Of a DNA stretch of 64,000 nucleotides, positions 15,649 to 24,434 are shown piece after piece (the stretch's first letter is position 1; every line of letters begins with the position of its first letter). The position numbers and the translations under genes are program-made. The notes beneath the pieces were generated by a model. That model saw nothing but the letters and a program-made list of their open reading frames with translations. It searched no databases and was not told where the DNA came from. Source of the DNA: Bog-159 sp963785255 (GTDB taxonomy: Bacteria; Acidobacteriota; Terriglobia; Bryobacterales; Bryobacteraceae); NCBI GenBank assembly GCA_963785255.1, contig CAWAUR010000002.1, forward strand, positions 558,001 through 622,000, given 5' to 3'.

Positions 15649-17520
15649 GTGACAAACGCAAGACTGGCCGTACTGCTGGTGTGCGCCGCGGCCACGCTGA
15701 TCGCCGGGCCGCCGGAAGTATCCAAAGTGGAGCCGCCCAACTGGTGGGTCGGGCATTCCATCAATCCCGTGCGGCTGCTGATTCATGGGCGCGACCTGGA
15801 AGGCGCGCGCGTGGCGGCGGACAGTGCGGACCTCAAGATCGGGCCGTCGCGCGTGAGTGCCGCCGGCACATACGTCTTCGTGGATATCACGATCGGGCGT
15901 AACGCCCGTCCCGGAAACCATCGCCTGCGCGTCACCACGGCGTCCGGCGAAACCAGCGCGCCCTTTGAGGTCCTCGAACCTCTGGCGCGCGCGGGCCGCT
16001 TTCAGGGATTTTCACCCGACGACGTTATCTACCTGCTCATGCCGGACCGCTTCTCGAACGGCGATACGTCGAACGACGACCCGGCCGTGTCGCGCGGCTT
16101 ATTCAATCGCCAGAGGGCGCGCTACTACCATGGCGGCGACTTTGCGGGCATCATCGCCCACCTGCCATATATCAAGGATCTCGGCGTGACCGCCATCTGG
16201 ATGACGCCGGTCTACGACAATTCAAACCGGCTGAACGAACATGAGCGCTATAACGACCAGCCAATCACGGATTATCACGGATACGGCGCGGTGGATTTCT
16301 ACGGCGTGGAAGAACATTTCGGCACGCTGGCGCAGTTCCGCGAATTGGTGGATGCGGCGCACCGGCTGGGCATCAAAGTGATTCAGGATCAAGTGGCGAA
16401 TCACACGGGGCCGGAGCATCCGTGGGTGAAGGATTCGCCGGCGCCCACGTGGTTTCACGGCACCCAGCTACATCACATGGCCAACACCTGGCAGACCTGG
16501 ACGCTGATCGACCCGCATGCCACACCGGCGCTGCGCGCGCCAACGCTGGATGGCTGGTTCATCGATATTCTGCCGGATCTGAATCAGGACGACGAGGATG
16601 TGTCGCGCTACCTGATTCAGAACACGCTGTGGTGGGTGGGAAGCGCCGGATTGGACGGCATCCGCGAAGACACGCTGCCGTATGTGCCGCGGCGTTTCTG
16701 GCGGGCATGGATGGCGGCCATCAAACGCGAGTATCCCGATTTGCGGGTGGTGGGCGAAGTGTTCGACGGCGATCCTGGGCTGGTGTCGTTCTTCCAGGGC
16801 GGGCAGGCGCGCTTCGACGGCGTGGATTCGGGTGTGGACTCCGTGTTCGATTTCCCGGATTACTTCGCGCTGCGGCATGTATTCGCCGAGGGCAAGCCCA
16901 TGCACGATTTGGCGGCTATGACGGCGCGCGACTGGCTGTATCCTGACGCGGGCAGACTGGTGACCTTTCTGGGCCTGCACGATGTGGATCGATTCATGAA
17001 CGGCGAGCATGCCTCGATTGAGGGACTGGAACTGGCGTTTGCATTTCTGATGACGACGCGCGGCATTCCGATGATTTATTACGGCGACGAGATCGGCATG
17101 GCAGGCGGCGGAGATCCGGACAATCGCCGCGATTTTCCGGGGGGGTGGCCGGGGGATGCGCGCAACGCCTTCACCGCGGCAGGACGGACGCCGGAAGAGC
17201 AGGGGATTTGGGAACGGGTGCGGCGTCTGACCGGGCTGCGCAAAGAGTTGGAACCATTGCGGCACGGGCCGATGGTCAATCTATGCGCCGGCGAGGAGAC
17301 CTACGGCTATGCGCGTACGGGATCTGGTGGACCGGTGGTGGTGCTGATCAATAATGCCGCCGGAGCGGGCGACGTCGGCTGCGATCTGGCGCCGCTCGGG
17401 TTGGCGGATGGGACTGCGCTGACGGACCGCCTGGGCGGCGCGCCGGAGTTACATGTATCTGGCGGAACGGTACACGCGCGATTCCCGGCCCGCACGGCGG
17501 GGATTTATGTACGGCCATGA
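15649..17520 (+). CDS. Secreted GH13 family alpha-amylase / cyclomaltodextrinase-like enzyme
   Basis: 623 residues from GTG 15649. Signal peptide at residues 1-20 (LAVLLVCAAATLIAG). Residues 25-110 form an N-terminal beta-sandwich like the cyclomaltodextrinase N-domain. The TIM barrel (about 120-520) has the four GH13 regions: QDQVANH (246-252), GLDGIREDTL with nucleophile D341, VVGEVFD with acid/base E370, and FLGLHDVDR with H444-D445. A C-terminal beta domain closes the protein. Expected to cut alpha-1,4-glucans or cyclodextrins outside the cytoplasm. The stop codon overlaps the start of the next gene by 4 bp. Confidence 0.9.
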   Translation: MTNARLAVLLVCAAATLIAGPPEVSKVEPPNWWVGHSINPVRLLIHGRDLEGARVAADSADLKIGPSRVSAAGTYVFVDITIGRNARPGNHRLRVTTASGETSAPFEVLEPLARAGRFQGFSPDDVIYLLMPDRFSNGDTSNDDPAVSRGLFNRQRARYYHGGDFAGIIAHLPYIKDLGVTAIWMTPVYDNSNRLNEHERYNDQPITDYHGYGAVDFYGVEEHFGTLAQFRELVDAAHRLGIKVIQDQVANHTGPEHPWVKDSPAPTWFHGTQLHHMANTWQTWTLIDPHATPALRAPTLDGWFIDILPDLNQDDEDVSRYLIQNTLWWVGSAGLDGIREDTLPYVPRRFWRAWMAAIKREYPDLRVVGEVFDGDPGLVSFFQGGQARFDGVDSGVDSVFDFPDYFALRHVFAEGKPMHDLAAMTARDWLYPDAGRLVTFLGLHDVDRFMNGEHASIEGLELAFAFLMTTRGIPMIYYGDEIGMAGGGDPDNRRDFPGGWPGDARNAFTAAGRTPEEQGIWERVRRLTGLRKELEPLRHGPMVNLCAGEETYGYARTGSGGPVVVLINNAAGAGDVGCDLAPLGLADGTALTDRLGGAPELHVSGGTVHARFPARTAGIYVRP

Positions 17521-17960
17521 GACGTCTTCTGATGATCCTGCTACCCGCCGTAGCCGATAACCAGATTCACGGTTTCAAGCTACCGGTTTACGTCTTCATG
17601 GCGATTGCCGTCATCAGTACGATCCGAAGTTTGATCCATCTGCTGGCGCCGGACGGCGGCGCGGGCAGCATCGCGGGAATGGATCTGTCGGTGACGGGCG
17701 CGAGCGGCATTGTATTCGCTTTTGCCCTTTGGGGAAGCGCACAGTTAGTCTACGCTTTGATCCAACTGGCGGTGGCCTTCCGTTACCGCTCGTTAGTGCC
17801 ACTTATGTATGTGCTGCTTATTGTGGAGACGCTGTTGCGCATGCTGGTGGGACGCATGAAGCCGGTGACTTTCGCGCATACGCCGCCGGGAGCGATCGGC
17901 AATTACGTCATGCTGCCATTGGCCGCGATGATGCTAGTGTTATGTGTCTGGCCGGGGTAG
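17517..17960 (+). CDS. Integral membrane protein of unknown function
   Basis: 147 residues with four predicted membrane helices (about residues 23-43, 62-85, 88-110 and 128-146). It starts within the stop region of the amylase gene (ATGA-type overlap) and is probably translationally coupled to it. I do not recognise a family. Its stop codon TAG is the TAG of a GTAGGACAGG repeat that begins at 17958, so the last residues may have been reshaped by the repeat. Confidence 0.65.
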   Translation: MRRLLMILLPAVADNQIHGFKLPVYVFMAIAVISTIRSLIHLLAPDGGAGSIAGMDLSVTGASGIVFAFALWGSAQLVYALIQLAVAFRYRSLVPLMYVLLIVETLLRMLVGRMKPVTFAHTPPGAIGNYVMLPLAAMMLVLCVWPG

Positions 17961-18133
17961 GACAGGCCTCCCGGCCTGTCCCGGCCCGGCGAAGAGCGGG
18001 CCTACGAGGCCCGCGCAGGCTACGAGCCTGCCCCACAGCGGCGCACACAAATGTAGAAAGTCGAGCCCGCCGCCTGAAAGGCGGCTGCGGCCAGGATTGG
18101 CCGCCCCACGGTGCGCTTTCGACGGTGCCCCAC
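17958..18133. repeat. Compound family B repeat block
   Basis: Begins GTAGGACAGGCC-TCCC-GGCCTGTCC, continues with CGGGCCTACGAGGCCCG and GCAGGCTACGAGCCTGC to a CCCCAC end at 18037, then after about 30 bp a GCCGCCTGAAAGGCGGC stem and two GCCCCAC boxes at about 18102 and 18127. It fills the space between two convergent genes. Confidence 0.75.
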
Positions 18134-18136
18134 ACA

Positions 18137-20851
18137 CTAAATCGGATTTCCGTCCGCGTCAATGAGACGGATTTCGCCGAACCCTAACTCCCGCACTCCC
18201 GCCTCGATCTTGGCGCGATCGCCAACCACCACCCACACCAGACTATCGGGATGGATCACCTGCTTGGCGGCCGCATCCAGGTCAGTCGTTTTCAGCGCAC
18301 GGATTCTTCCGGCCAGAGTCTGATAATAGTCATCGGGCCAACCGTACTGCAGAAGATCCATGATCGAATATCCGACTGAGTTCAGCGTCTCCCGCGATCC
18401 GGGCAGAGAGAGTGTCTCATTCGCCTGTATGTGCGCTAACTCTTCGGCAGTCACCGGCCGGTCCGATAACATGGCGCGCACCTCTTTGTTGACTTCCGCC
18501 AGCGATTCTTTCGTCTTATCGGTCTGTACCGGCGCAAAGACCAGAAATGGGCGCTGGGCGTGCGCCCCCAACAGAAAACTGAACGCGCCATAGGCCCAGT
18601 GCTTATCCTCGCGCAGGTCCATGTTCAGGCGGCTGCCGAATGTCCCTCCCATATCGTCGTTCATGGCCTGGATGGCGGCTTCCATCTGCGCGTTGGGCGG
18701 CAGCGAAACGTGTCCGGCCAGAATTAACGATTGAGTGGCACCCGGCTTGTCCACAATATATACGATGGATTTAGATGGCAGCGGAACCGTCGACACGTTC
18801 TTCGCCGGAACCGGGCCGGTTTTCCAGCCGTCGAACAGCGCCTCTAACTTCGGAGTAAGTTCCCCAAGGGTCGTATCGCCGGTGACTACCAGTGTCGAGT
18901 TATTCGGACGGAACCAGGTGTCATGGAATTTCACTAAGTCGTCACGCGTGATCTTCTGCACGCTGGCGGTGGTGCCCGATCCAGTCAGTGGATTCCCGTA
19001 GGCGTGGCCTGACCCATACAACAGTCTCGGGAAAACGCGCAGCGCCATGGAAAAGGGCTCTTTCTGCTCCTGCTCGATGGCATCCAATTGCAGCTTTTGT
19101 TCGCGCTTGAAATCCGCCTCGGGAAACGACGGGTTGCGAATCACATCGGCGAACAGTTCCAGCGAAGGGCCCAGCTTGGCCTTCAACGCCGAGAGTTGCA
19201 CATAAGAGTAATCCAAATTGGAGTAACCTCGCAGTTCGGCCCCTAACAGGGCAGTCTGGTCGGTGATTTGGAGCGCATTGCGTGTGCGCGTGCCATCGAT
19301 CAGGAGCGCGCCGGTAAGTTTGGCAGTCCCCGGCTTGGCGAACTGATCGGCGGCATAACCGGCGTCGGTGGCCAGCCAGAAGTTCACCAGCGGCACATCG
19401 TGCCGTTCCGCCAGAATCACTTTCAAACCGTTCGACAGCGTGACGCGCTGCAGTTTCGGCAGCTTTAACTCAGGCGGCGGACCGAGGGCGGGCAATTTCG
19501 AACGATCGGCGCCCGTGGCGGCAGCTTTGTAATCCGGGAATGGCAGCACGTCGGCAATATATACGCCATCCGTGAGCCAGCGGTTGGCTGCGCCCTTCAG
19601 ATCGTCGGGCGTGGCTCCGCGCACGCGTTTGAGAGTGACTTTGTATCCATCCGGATCGCCTGTGTAGACCGCGTACTGCGCCAGCCGGTCCGAACTTCCG
19701 CCAAACCCGCCGATACGTTCCACACCGCGCAGAAACCCGGCCACATACTGAGTCGAGACACGCTGCACCTCTTCCGCCGACGGCCCGTCTTTCACGAACC
19801 TGGCGAGCTCTTCGTCGATGGCCTTCTCCAATTCATCCAGGTTGTGACCGGGGCGCGCTGTCACTTGAATAACGAATTGTCCGCCGATCTCGCGTGAGTC
19901 GTTATAGACGGTAACATCGCTCGAAATCTGATCGTCGTAAATCAACCGTTTGTAAAGCCGGGATGTCTTACCTTGCCCTAACACTGAAGTTACTAAGTCG
20001 AGATAGTCGGAATCGGCGCTGCCGAACTGTGGCACGTTCCACACCATATAAACGCGCGGCAGGGGGACGCGTTCACGGGTGATCTCGCGGTGCGTGCCGG
20101 TCATCTTAGCGATCCAGACCTGCTGGTGGACCACTGGCGGGCCAGGCGGAATATCGCCAAAGTATTTTTCTACTTTTGCCTTGGCGGTCTGTAGGTCAAT
20201 GTCGCCGGCCAGCACTAACACTACATTGGAGGGCCCGTAGTAAGTCTTGAACCATTCCTGCACGTCCTTGAACGAAGCTGCGTCCAGGTCCGCCATCTCT
20301 CCGATGACATCCCAGGAATAAGGGTGTTCGGCCGGATAGGTATTTTCCGGAATGTACTCTTCGGTGAGCCGGTACGGCTCGTTTTCACCCTGCCGTTTCT
20401 CGTTCTGTACCACGCCACGTTGCAGATCGAGCGTAGCCTGGCTCAGATCCAGGTACGCCATGCGGTCCGATTCCATCCACAGCGTGTAATCCAGCGCCGA
20501 AGTGGGAACGTCTTCGAAATAGTTGGTACGGTCCCATGCGGTGGTGCCGTTCAGGTCGGTGGCGCCCACCGATTCGAGCGCTTTGATGTAGACGCCCTTG
20601 GCATGCTGGCTGCCGCCGAACATGAGATGTTCGAACAGATGTGCGAAGCCGGTCTTACCGCGCTTCTCGTTCTTGGAGCCGACGTGATACCAAAAGTTCA
20701 CGGCTACGATGGGAGCTTTATGGTCTTCGTGCACGATCACGGTAAGGCCGTTGCCTAGCACGAATTTCTGGCAGGGGATCTCGATGTCTTGAGCCTGTGC
20801 GAACAAGGCCCATGTAAGAGGCAATAGCAACCACGGCAGATGCTTTCGCAT
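18137..20851 (-). CDS. Secreted two-domain M16 zinc peptidase
   Basis: 904 residues from ATG 20851, chosen because AGGAGG (20859-20864) is 7 bp upstream; the ATG at 20857 would be only 1 bp from it. Signal peptide at the start (KHLPWLLLPLTWALFAQAQ). Two M16 halves follow. The first holds the inverted zinc motif H-x-x-E-H in GFAHLFEHLMFGGS, with the downstream glutamate region of the family; the second half (from about residue 460, VTLSNGLKVILAERHDVPLV) lacks HxxEH and is the usual inactive partner. Expected to degrade peptides in the periplasm or outside. Its regulation is not visible. Confidence 0.92.
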   Translation of the reverse strand: MRKHLPWLLLPLTWALFAQAQDIEIPCQKFVLGNGLTVIVHEDHKAPIVAVNFWYHVGSKNEKRGKTGFAHLFEHLMFGGSQHAKGVYIKALESVGATDLNGTTAWDRTNYFEDVPTSALDYTLWMESDRMAYLDLSQATLDLQRGVVQNEKRQGENEPYRLTEEYIPENTYPAEHPYSWDVIGEMADLDAASFKDVQEWFKTYYGPSNVVLVLAGDIDLQTAKAKVEKYFGDIPPGPPVVHQQVWIAKMTGTHREITRERVPLPRVYMVWNVPQFGSADSDYLDLVTSVLGQGKTSRLYKRLIYDDQISSDVTVYNDSREIGGQFVIQVTARPGHNLDELEKAIDEELARFVKDGPSAEEVQRVSTQYVAGFLRGVERIGGFGGSSDRLAQYAVYTGDPDGYKVTLKRVRGATPDDLKGAANRWLTDGVYIADVLPFPDYKAAATGADRSKLPALGPPPELKLPKLQRVTLSNGLKVILAERHDVPLVNFWLATDAGYAADQFAKPGTAKLTGALLIDGTRTRNALQITDQTALLGAELRGYSNLDYSYVQLSALKAKLGPSLELFADVIRNPSFPEADFKREQKLQLDAIEQEQKEPFSMALRVFPRLLYGSGHAYGNPLTGSGTTASVQKITRDDLVKFHDTWFRPNNSTLVVTGDTTLGELTPKLEALFDGWKTGPVPAKNVSTVPLPSKSIVYIVDKPGATQSLILAGHVSLPPNAQMEAAIQAMNDDMGGTFGSRLNMDLREDKHWAYGAFSFLLGAHAQRPFLVFAPVQTDKTKESLAEVNKEVRAMLSDRPVTAEELAHIQANETLSLPGSRETLNSVGYSIMDLLQYGWPDDYYQTLAGRIRALKTTDLDAAAKQVIHPDSLVWVVVGDRAKIEAGVRELGFGEIRLIDADGNPI

Positions 20852-20894
20852 GTGCATTCCTCCTGGTATGTCTGGAGACGGTTGAGCCGTCTAG

Positions 20895-21034
20895 CCTAGG
20901 CTAGCAGGCTGCGGAAAAAGGCCGGAACCGCTGGCTTACGCGCGCGGCTCAGAAGCCAGTCCCAATACTTACCGAGCCGCGACCGTCAGGGAGCGGTCCC
21001 CCGAACACGTTTCTCCGCAACCTGCTAGCCTAGG
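20895..21034. mobile_element. MITE-like 140-bp element carrying a family A repeat
   Basis: Terminal inverted repeats of 24 bp match at 22 positions: left 20895-20918 containing CTAGCAGGCTGCGGA and right 21011-21034 with TCCGCAACCTGCTAG. The interior has no gene but includes a full family A copy (20971-20997) and an inverted partial copy (GCGCGCGGCTCAG, 20942-20952). No clear target duplication is seen. The lack of coding capacity and the inverted ends suggest a non-autonomous element moved by a transposase encoded elsewhere. Confidence 0.65.
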
Positions 21035-21069
21035 GGCAAGTGTACCACCGGACAGGGCGGCGCGAGCAC

Positions 21070-21858
21070 TTACGATCGCTTCCAGAACGATCGCTTGGGT
21101 GCTTCGATCCCCAACATCCGCCGGTACTGGGAGGCCTCGTCTTCCGCCAGCGGTTTGGCTACGCGCAGTAAGTCGGACGCTTCCAGCAATCGGCAGTAAT
21201 GATCCAGGCAATGAAAGCAGCCTTTCACATGCCGCTCCATTTCTTCGCGTCCGCGCCAGGTCGCACGGCCGTCGATCACATCGCAGAAGACTTTTGCCGG
21301 CGGACAATCCTTGGTTGCTAATCCGGCGGCGGCTTGTCCCAAGATGAGGCCGTTATCCACCAGGATGGAGCTTCGCCACGCATCCAGCTTGCCGCGGATC
21401 GATTCACTAGCGCGCACGCGGATTTTGTCGGCCGTCTCGGCGGACATGCGCAACATGCGGCCGGCATCCTGCGCGCCGTAGCGCATGGTTTCGAACCAGA
21501 CCACCAGTTTCTCGGTGAGCGTGAAAGATTCCAACGCCGCACCCAGCGTCTCGACATCGAGGGCCATCTCGGGCGCCGGGCTGGCGCGATCCGTTTCCAC
21601 CGCGCGCCGCACATGCTGCCGCAATTCCGCGACAAACAGCCGCTCCGGCGCCGGATCGAGCGATTGAAACAGGCGCGACTGCGGATCACGCAACTTCACG
21701 AGCACGCGTTCCATCAGCGCGCCTTCGCCCGCGCGATCGGAGAAGTAGTGCGCCAGAAGTCTGCGCACTACGGGCACATAATGCGAAACAAAATAAGACC
21801 AACCTTCAGGACGGCCGTCACGGCAATCCCGAATCATCTCATAGCAGGTGTAGACCAA
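21070..21858 (-). CDS. Sigma-factor-like protein with C-terminal zinc-finger-like segment
   Basis: 262 residues from TTG 21858 (ATG at 21837 is the next choice). The first 100 residues resemble a sigma region 2 helical bundle, though weakly (GWSYFVSHYVPVVRRLLAHY, later FVAELRQHVRRAVE). Residues about 110-165 look like a sigma region 4 helix-turn-helix (TEKLVVWFETMRYGAQDAGR, then SAETADKIRVRASESIRGKL). After about residue 200 comes EEMERHVKGCFHCLDHYC, an H-x3-C-x2-C pattern like the zinc finger of many anti-sigma factors. If right, sigma-like and anti-sigma-like parts are in one chain. Function unknown; the segmentation is my inference. Confidence 0.55.
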   Translation of the reverse strand: MVYTCYEMIRDCRDGRPEGWSYFVSHYVPVVRRLLAHYFSDRAGEGALMERVLVKLRDPQSRLFQSLDPAPERLFVAELRQHVRRAVETDRASPAPEMALDVETLGAALESFTLTEKLVVWFETMRYGAQDAGRMLRMSAETADKIRVRASESIRGKLDAWRSSILVDNGLILGQAAAGLATKDCPPAKVFCDVIDGRATWRGREEMERHVKGCFHCLDHYCRLLEASDLLRVAKPLAEDEASQYRRMLGIEAPKRSFWKRS

Positions 21859-21890
21859 CGCCCATCATATCGTAAGGGCCGGAAGGGAAA

Positions 21891-22030
21891 ACCGCTCCCT
21901 TACGGTCGCGGCTCGGAAAATTGGGCGCGTTACGGAGCCGCGCGCGTAAGCAAGCGAACGGCGCACCGCTCCCTTACGGTCGCGGCTCAGTAACAAGCTA
22001 GCGGCTCAGTAACAAGCTAGTGGCTCAGCG
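21891..22030. repeat. Family A repeat cluster with 19-bp tandem repeats
   Basis: Full reverse-orientation copies lie at 21891-21916 and 21964-21994, with a partial copy between them (GTTACGGAGCCGCG). From about 21982 the tail CGGCTCAGTAACAAGCTAG is repeated in tandem (two full 19-bp units and a diverged third). Non-coding gap between two same-strand genes. Confidence 0.8.
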
Positions 22031-22084
22031 ACGGGTCGCCGGTAAGACGGTTTCGGCTCGATAACGGGCGGTTCGCCCGAATGG

Positions 22085-22444
22085 CTACGAGTGCATGACG
22101 GCCAACTGCGCGCCCCGCGTGCGGAATTCGTAACGCTCGATCTTCACCGCTGCCGCATCCGCATCGCTCGCGACGACCCAACCGGAGATCTCCAGTTTCA
22201 TGCGGCAGGTATTGTCCAGCATGGCCGGCCAATCCACCGAGAGACGCATTTTCTGACCTTTTTTGAGGGCGTGCTGGGTGGTGAAGCGGATCTCGCGGCT
22301 GCCAATCTCGAGCGTCTTGCCCAAGCCCACCATCGTGATGCGGCTACCTCTGATGCATTGGTAGCGAACCTCTTGTTGAATGGGAAAGCGGCGCCGCGCG
22401 CGCCTGCCGTCGTCGCCTCCGAGAAAACTATTCAGCGTTGACAT
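22085..22444 (-). CDS. PilZ-domain-like protein
   Basis: 119 residues. The opening RRARRRFPIQQEVRYQC matches the RxxxR loop that binds cyclic di-GMP in PilZ domains; later LEIGSREIRFTTQHALKKGQ and ISGWVVASDADAAAVKIERY follow the PilZ beta-barrel pattern, although the classic [DN]xSxxG motif is replaced by EIGSREI. A c-di-GMP receptor role is therefore plausible but ligand binding could be altered. Single gene with its own promoter candidate upstream. Confidence 0.7.
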   Translation of the reverse strand: MSTLNSFLGGDDGRRARRRFPIQQEVRYQCIRGSRITMVGLGKTLEIGSREIRFTTQHALKKGQKMRLSVDWPAMLDNTCRMKLEISGWVVASDADAAAVKIERYEFRTRGAQLAVMHS

Positions 22445-22523
22445 TGGAAACCTGCCACTTCGTCCCTAAACGGCGAATCCTCTGAGTGCTTGGGCAGCGA
22501 GATCTCGCCCGACTGTTTAGGTC

Positions 22524-22553
22524 AGCATACCACAAGCGTAAAGATTGTGTAAA
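22524..22553 (-). promoter_or_regulatory. Candidate sigma-70 promoter of the PilZ-like gene
   Basis: TTTACA (22548-22553) and TATGCT (22524-22529) on the - strand with an 18-bp spacer. It would give a leader of about 70 nt before the ATG at 22444. Confidence 0.45.
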
Positions 22554-22580
22554 GTTTCCGCAGGTTACGGAGGTTACGGT

Positions 22581-24434
22581 TTATTCGCGAAATCCGATGG
22601 CGGATACCACTACGCCCAGTTCGCGGTGGTCGCCCGGCACGGAAAAGGTGCGATCGACGGCCAGCGTCACGGTAGTGGTAGGGCCGGCGGGCAGTTGCGG
22701 CGCGGATCGCAAGGTGTAGGCGCCCGGCGAGCTGTAGGTCTGCGCGGCGATAGCGCGGCCATCCAGCAGCAGTTCAACGTGCCGCGCGGGCGCGCGATCG
22801 GGAATGGTGAACACGGCTTCGATGGGCATCGCATGCGCCGGCGTCTTCAGCAACACCACCGCGCTTGCGGACATCCAGCGCCAGGCACCGCCCTCCACGT
22901 CGTAAAGGCCGCTCACGATCTGGCTGGATGCTTCCGGCGCATTCATGGGCAAATACGAAAGCGTGGGATGGCGGTCGAGAACGATGGCTGCGCGCACGAT
23001 ATCGATGGGCGCGCTGGTGATGTCGAACGGTAAGTAGCCCTTCGTGACGGTGGAGTAGCCGGAATGCGCGGTGAGTCCGATGAGTTCGAAAGGCAGTGAA
23101 GCGCGGATGGGTACCTCGGCGATAGTGGCGGTGGGCGCGGTGAAGGCGATCGGGTAGGCCAATTGGCTCGAGACGACAATGTCGCCGGGGCGCAGCACCT
23201 GGCCGCGCTCGAGCGGCAGACCGCCGTCGGCTTCGCCATAGAAGCGCAGCCCCCATTCGGCGTCAATGTACACGTGGTGACCGGCAGTGGCCGGACGGAT
23301 CTGGCGGGCGAAGCGGCGGTAGCCATCCCAATGCTGATAGTTCACGGTGGCGAGCGCCAGTCCTAACGCGAGTTGCGCGGCGAAGCCGATCGCCAGCCAT
23401 CGCGGACGCAGATGCGACACGAGTAAGATGACCGGGGCGGCCATAGGGAGCAGGTATCGGGCGGATCCGGCGAAGAAGAGCACGCAAGCGCCGCCGAAGA
23501 ACAGAGCAACCCAGGCGGCCAGGAAGGCGGTATCGCGGTCGCGGCGCTTCCAGGCCAGGATCGCCGCGCCAGGCAGCAATGCGGGGAAAACGATGAAGCA
23601 GGCGTGCACCGCCAGCGCCGCGGCGTTGGGTAGTTTATTGGCGAGCGTTTGCAGGCCGTAGCTGGTCATGTATCCGGCGGAGACGGCCATGGGCATCGCG
23701 CCCGTGGACCAGCGCTCGAACAACTGTTCGGCCACCACGGCGATCGGCGGAACGAGGGTGAGCAGCCAGGCTTTGCGATCCCTGCGGCGGTAGATCCACA
23801 CGTAGACCCACAAGATGGGCGTGAGGAACACCACTTGAAACGCGCTCAGCGCCGCCAGGATCATGGAGATGGCTGCGAGGGTCCAGCGGCCGGCGATGAA
23901 GAACGCGATGGCGGCCATCCAGAAAGCCAGGAAGGGCAAGTCGGATTCGAGCGAGTTGCCGTTCACCACGAACGCCGGCACCGCCAGAAATAGCAGCGTG
24001 GCCCACAGCGGATGGGGCGAGTAGCGCTTTGCCAGCGAATACATGGCGGCCGCGGCGATCAGCGAAAACATGATGTAGGCGGCGTGGAACGGGACTTCGC
24101 GGATATCGCCGGCGGCGGCCAGCAACAGCGCCAGAAACCAGGCGTTGAGGGGGGGGTGCGGAAAGCCGCGCAGATCCACGCGTTCGCCCAGCGAGATGTA
24201 CTGCACGTGGTTGGGATGCAGCGGATCGATTTGAGCGTGCTCGGCTTGGGCGAGATAGTAGCCATCGTCGCCTTGGATGGCTTGATTCAGGAACGGCAGG
24301 CGGATAAGGAGAACCACCGCCAGGATCGCCGCGGCACGTGGGGCGGACCATCGTTTTTTGTGGTCCGCCGCATCCGCTGCGCAAATGGCAGACGACGGAA
24401 AACGATCGTCTGCCCCACCTAACTCGGCGTCCAT
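22581..24434 (-). CDS. GT39-like membrane glycosyltransferase / mannosyltransferase
   Basis: 617 residues if the ATG at 24434 is used. The first membrane helix (AAAILAVVLLIRLPFL) is followed by a loop with GDDGYYLAQAEH, whose paired acids match the catalytic loop of GT-C enzymes such as PMT and ArnT. About ten further helices run to about residue 370, then a soluble C-terminal domain of about 240 residues with beta-sandwich pattern. Such enzymes transfer sugars from lipid-phosphate donors on the outer face of the membrane. The ATG overlaps the end of gcvPB by 16 bp, but the first 28 or so codons lie inside a family B hairpin (24338-24418), so the true start may differ. Confidence 0.7.
   Translation of the reverse strand: MDAELGGADDRFPSSAICAADAADHKKRWSAPRAAAILAVVLLIRLPFLNQAIQGDDGYYLAQAEHAQIDPLHPNHVQYISLGERVDLRGFPHPPLNAWFLALLLAAAGDIREVPFHAAYIMFSLIAAAAMYSLAKRYSPHPLWATLLFLAVPAFVVNGNSLESDLPFLAFWMAAIAFFIAGRWTLAAISMILAALSAFQVVFLTPILWVYVWIYRRRDRKAWLLTLVPPIAVVAEQLFERWSTGAMPMAVSAGYMTSYGLQTLANKLPNAAALAVHACFIVFPALLPGAAILAWKRRDRDTAFLAAWVALFFGGACVLFFAGSARYLLPMAAPVILLVSHLRPRWLAIGFAAQLALGLALATVNYQHWDGYRRFARQIRPATAGHHVYIDAEWGLRFYGEADGGLPLERGQVLRPGDIVVSSQLAYPIAFTAPTATIAEVPIRASLPFELIGLTAHSGYSTVTKGYLPFDITSAPIDIVRAAIVLDRHPTLSYLPMNAPEASSQIVSGLYDVEGGAWRWMSASAVVLLKTPAHAMPIEAVFTIPDRAPARHVELLLDGRAIAAQTYSSPGAYTLRSAPQLPAGPTTTVTLAVDRTFSVPGDHRELGVVVSAIGFRE
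24338..24418. repeat. Family B hairpin inside the 5' end of the GT39-like frame
   Basis: GTGGGGCGGACCATCG at the left pairs with CGATCGTCTGCCCCAC at the right, with an inner GGTCCGCCGCATCCGC / GCGCAAATGGCAGAC section. It spans most of the space between gcvPB and the first membrane helix of the next gene, staying open in its frame. Confidence 0.8.
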
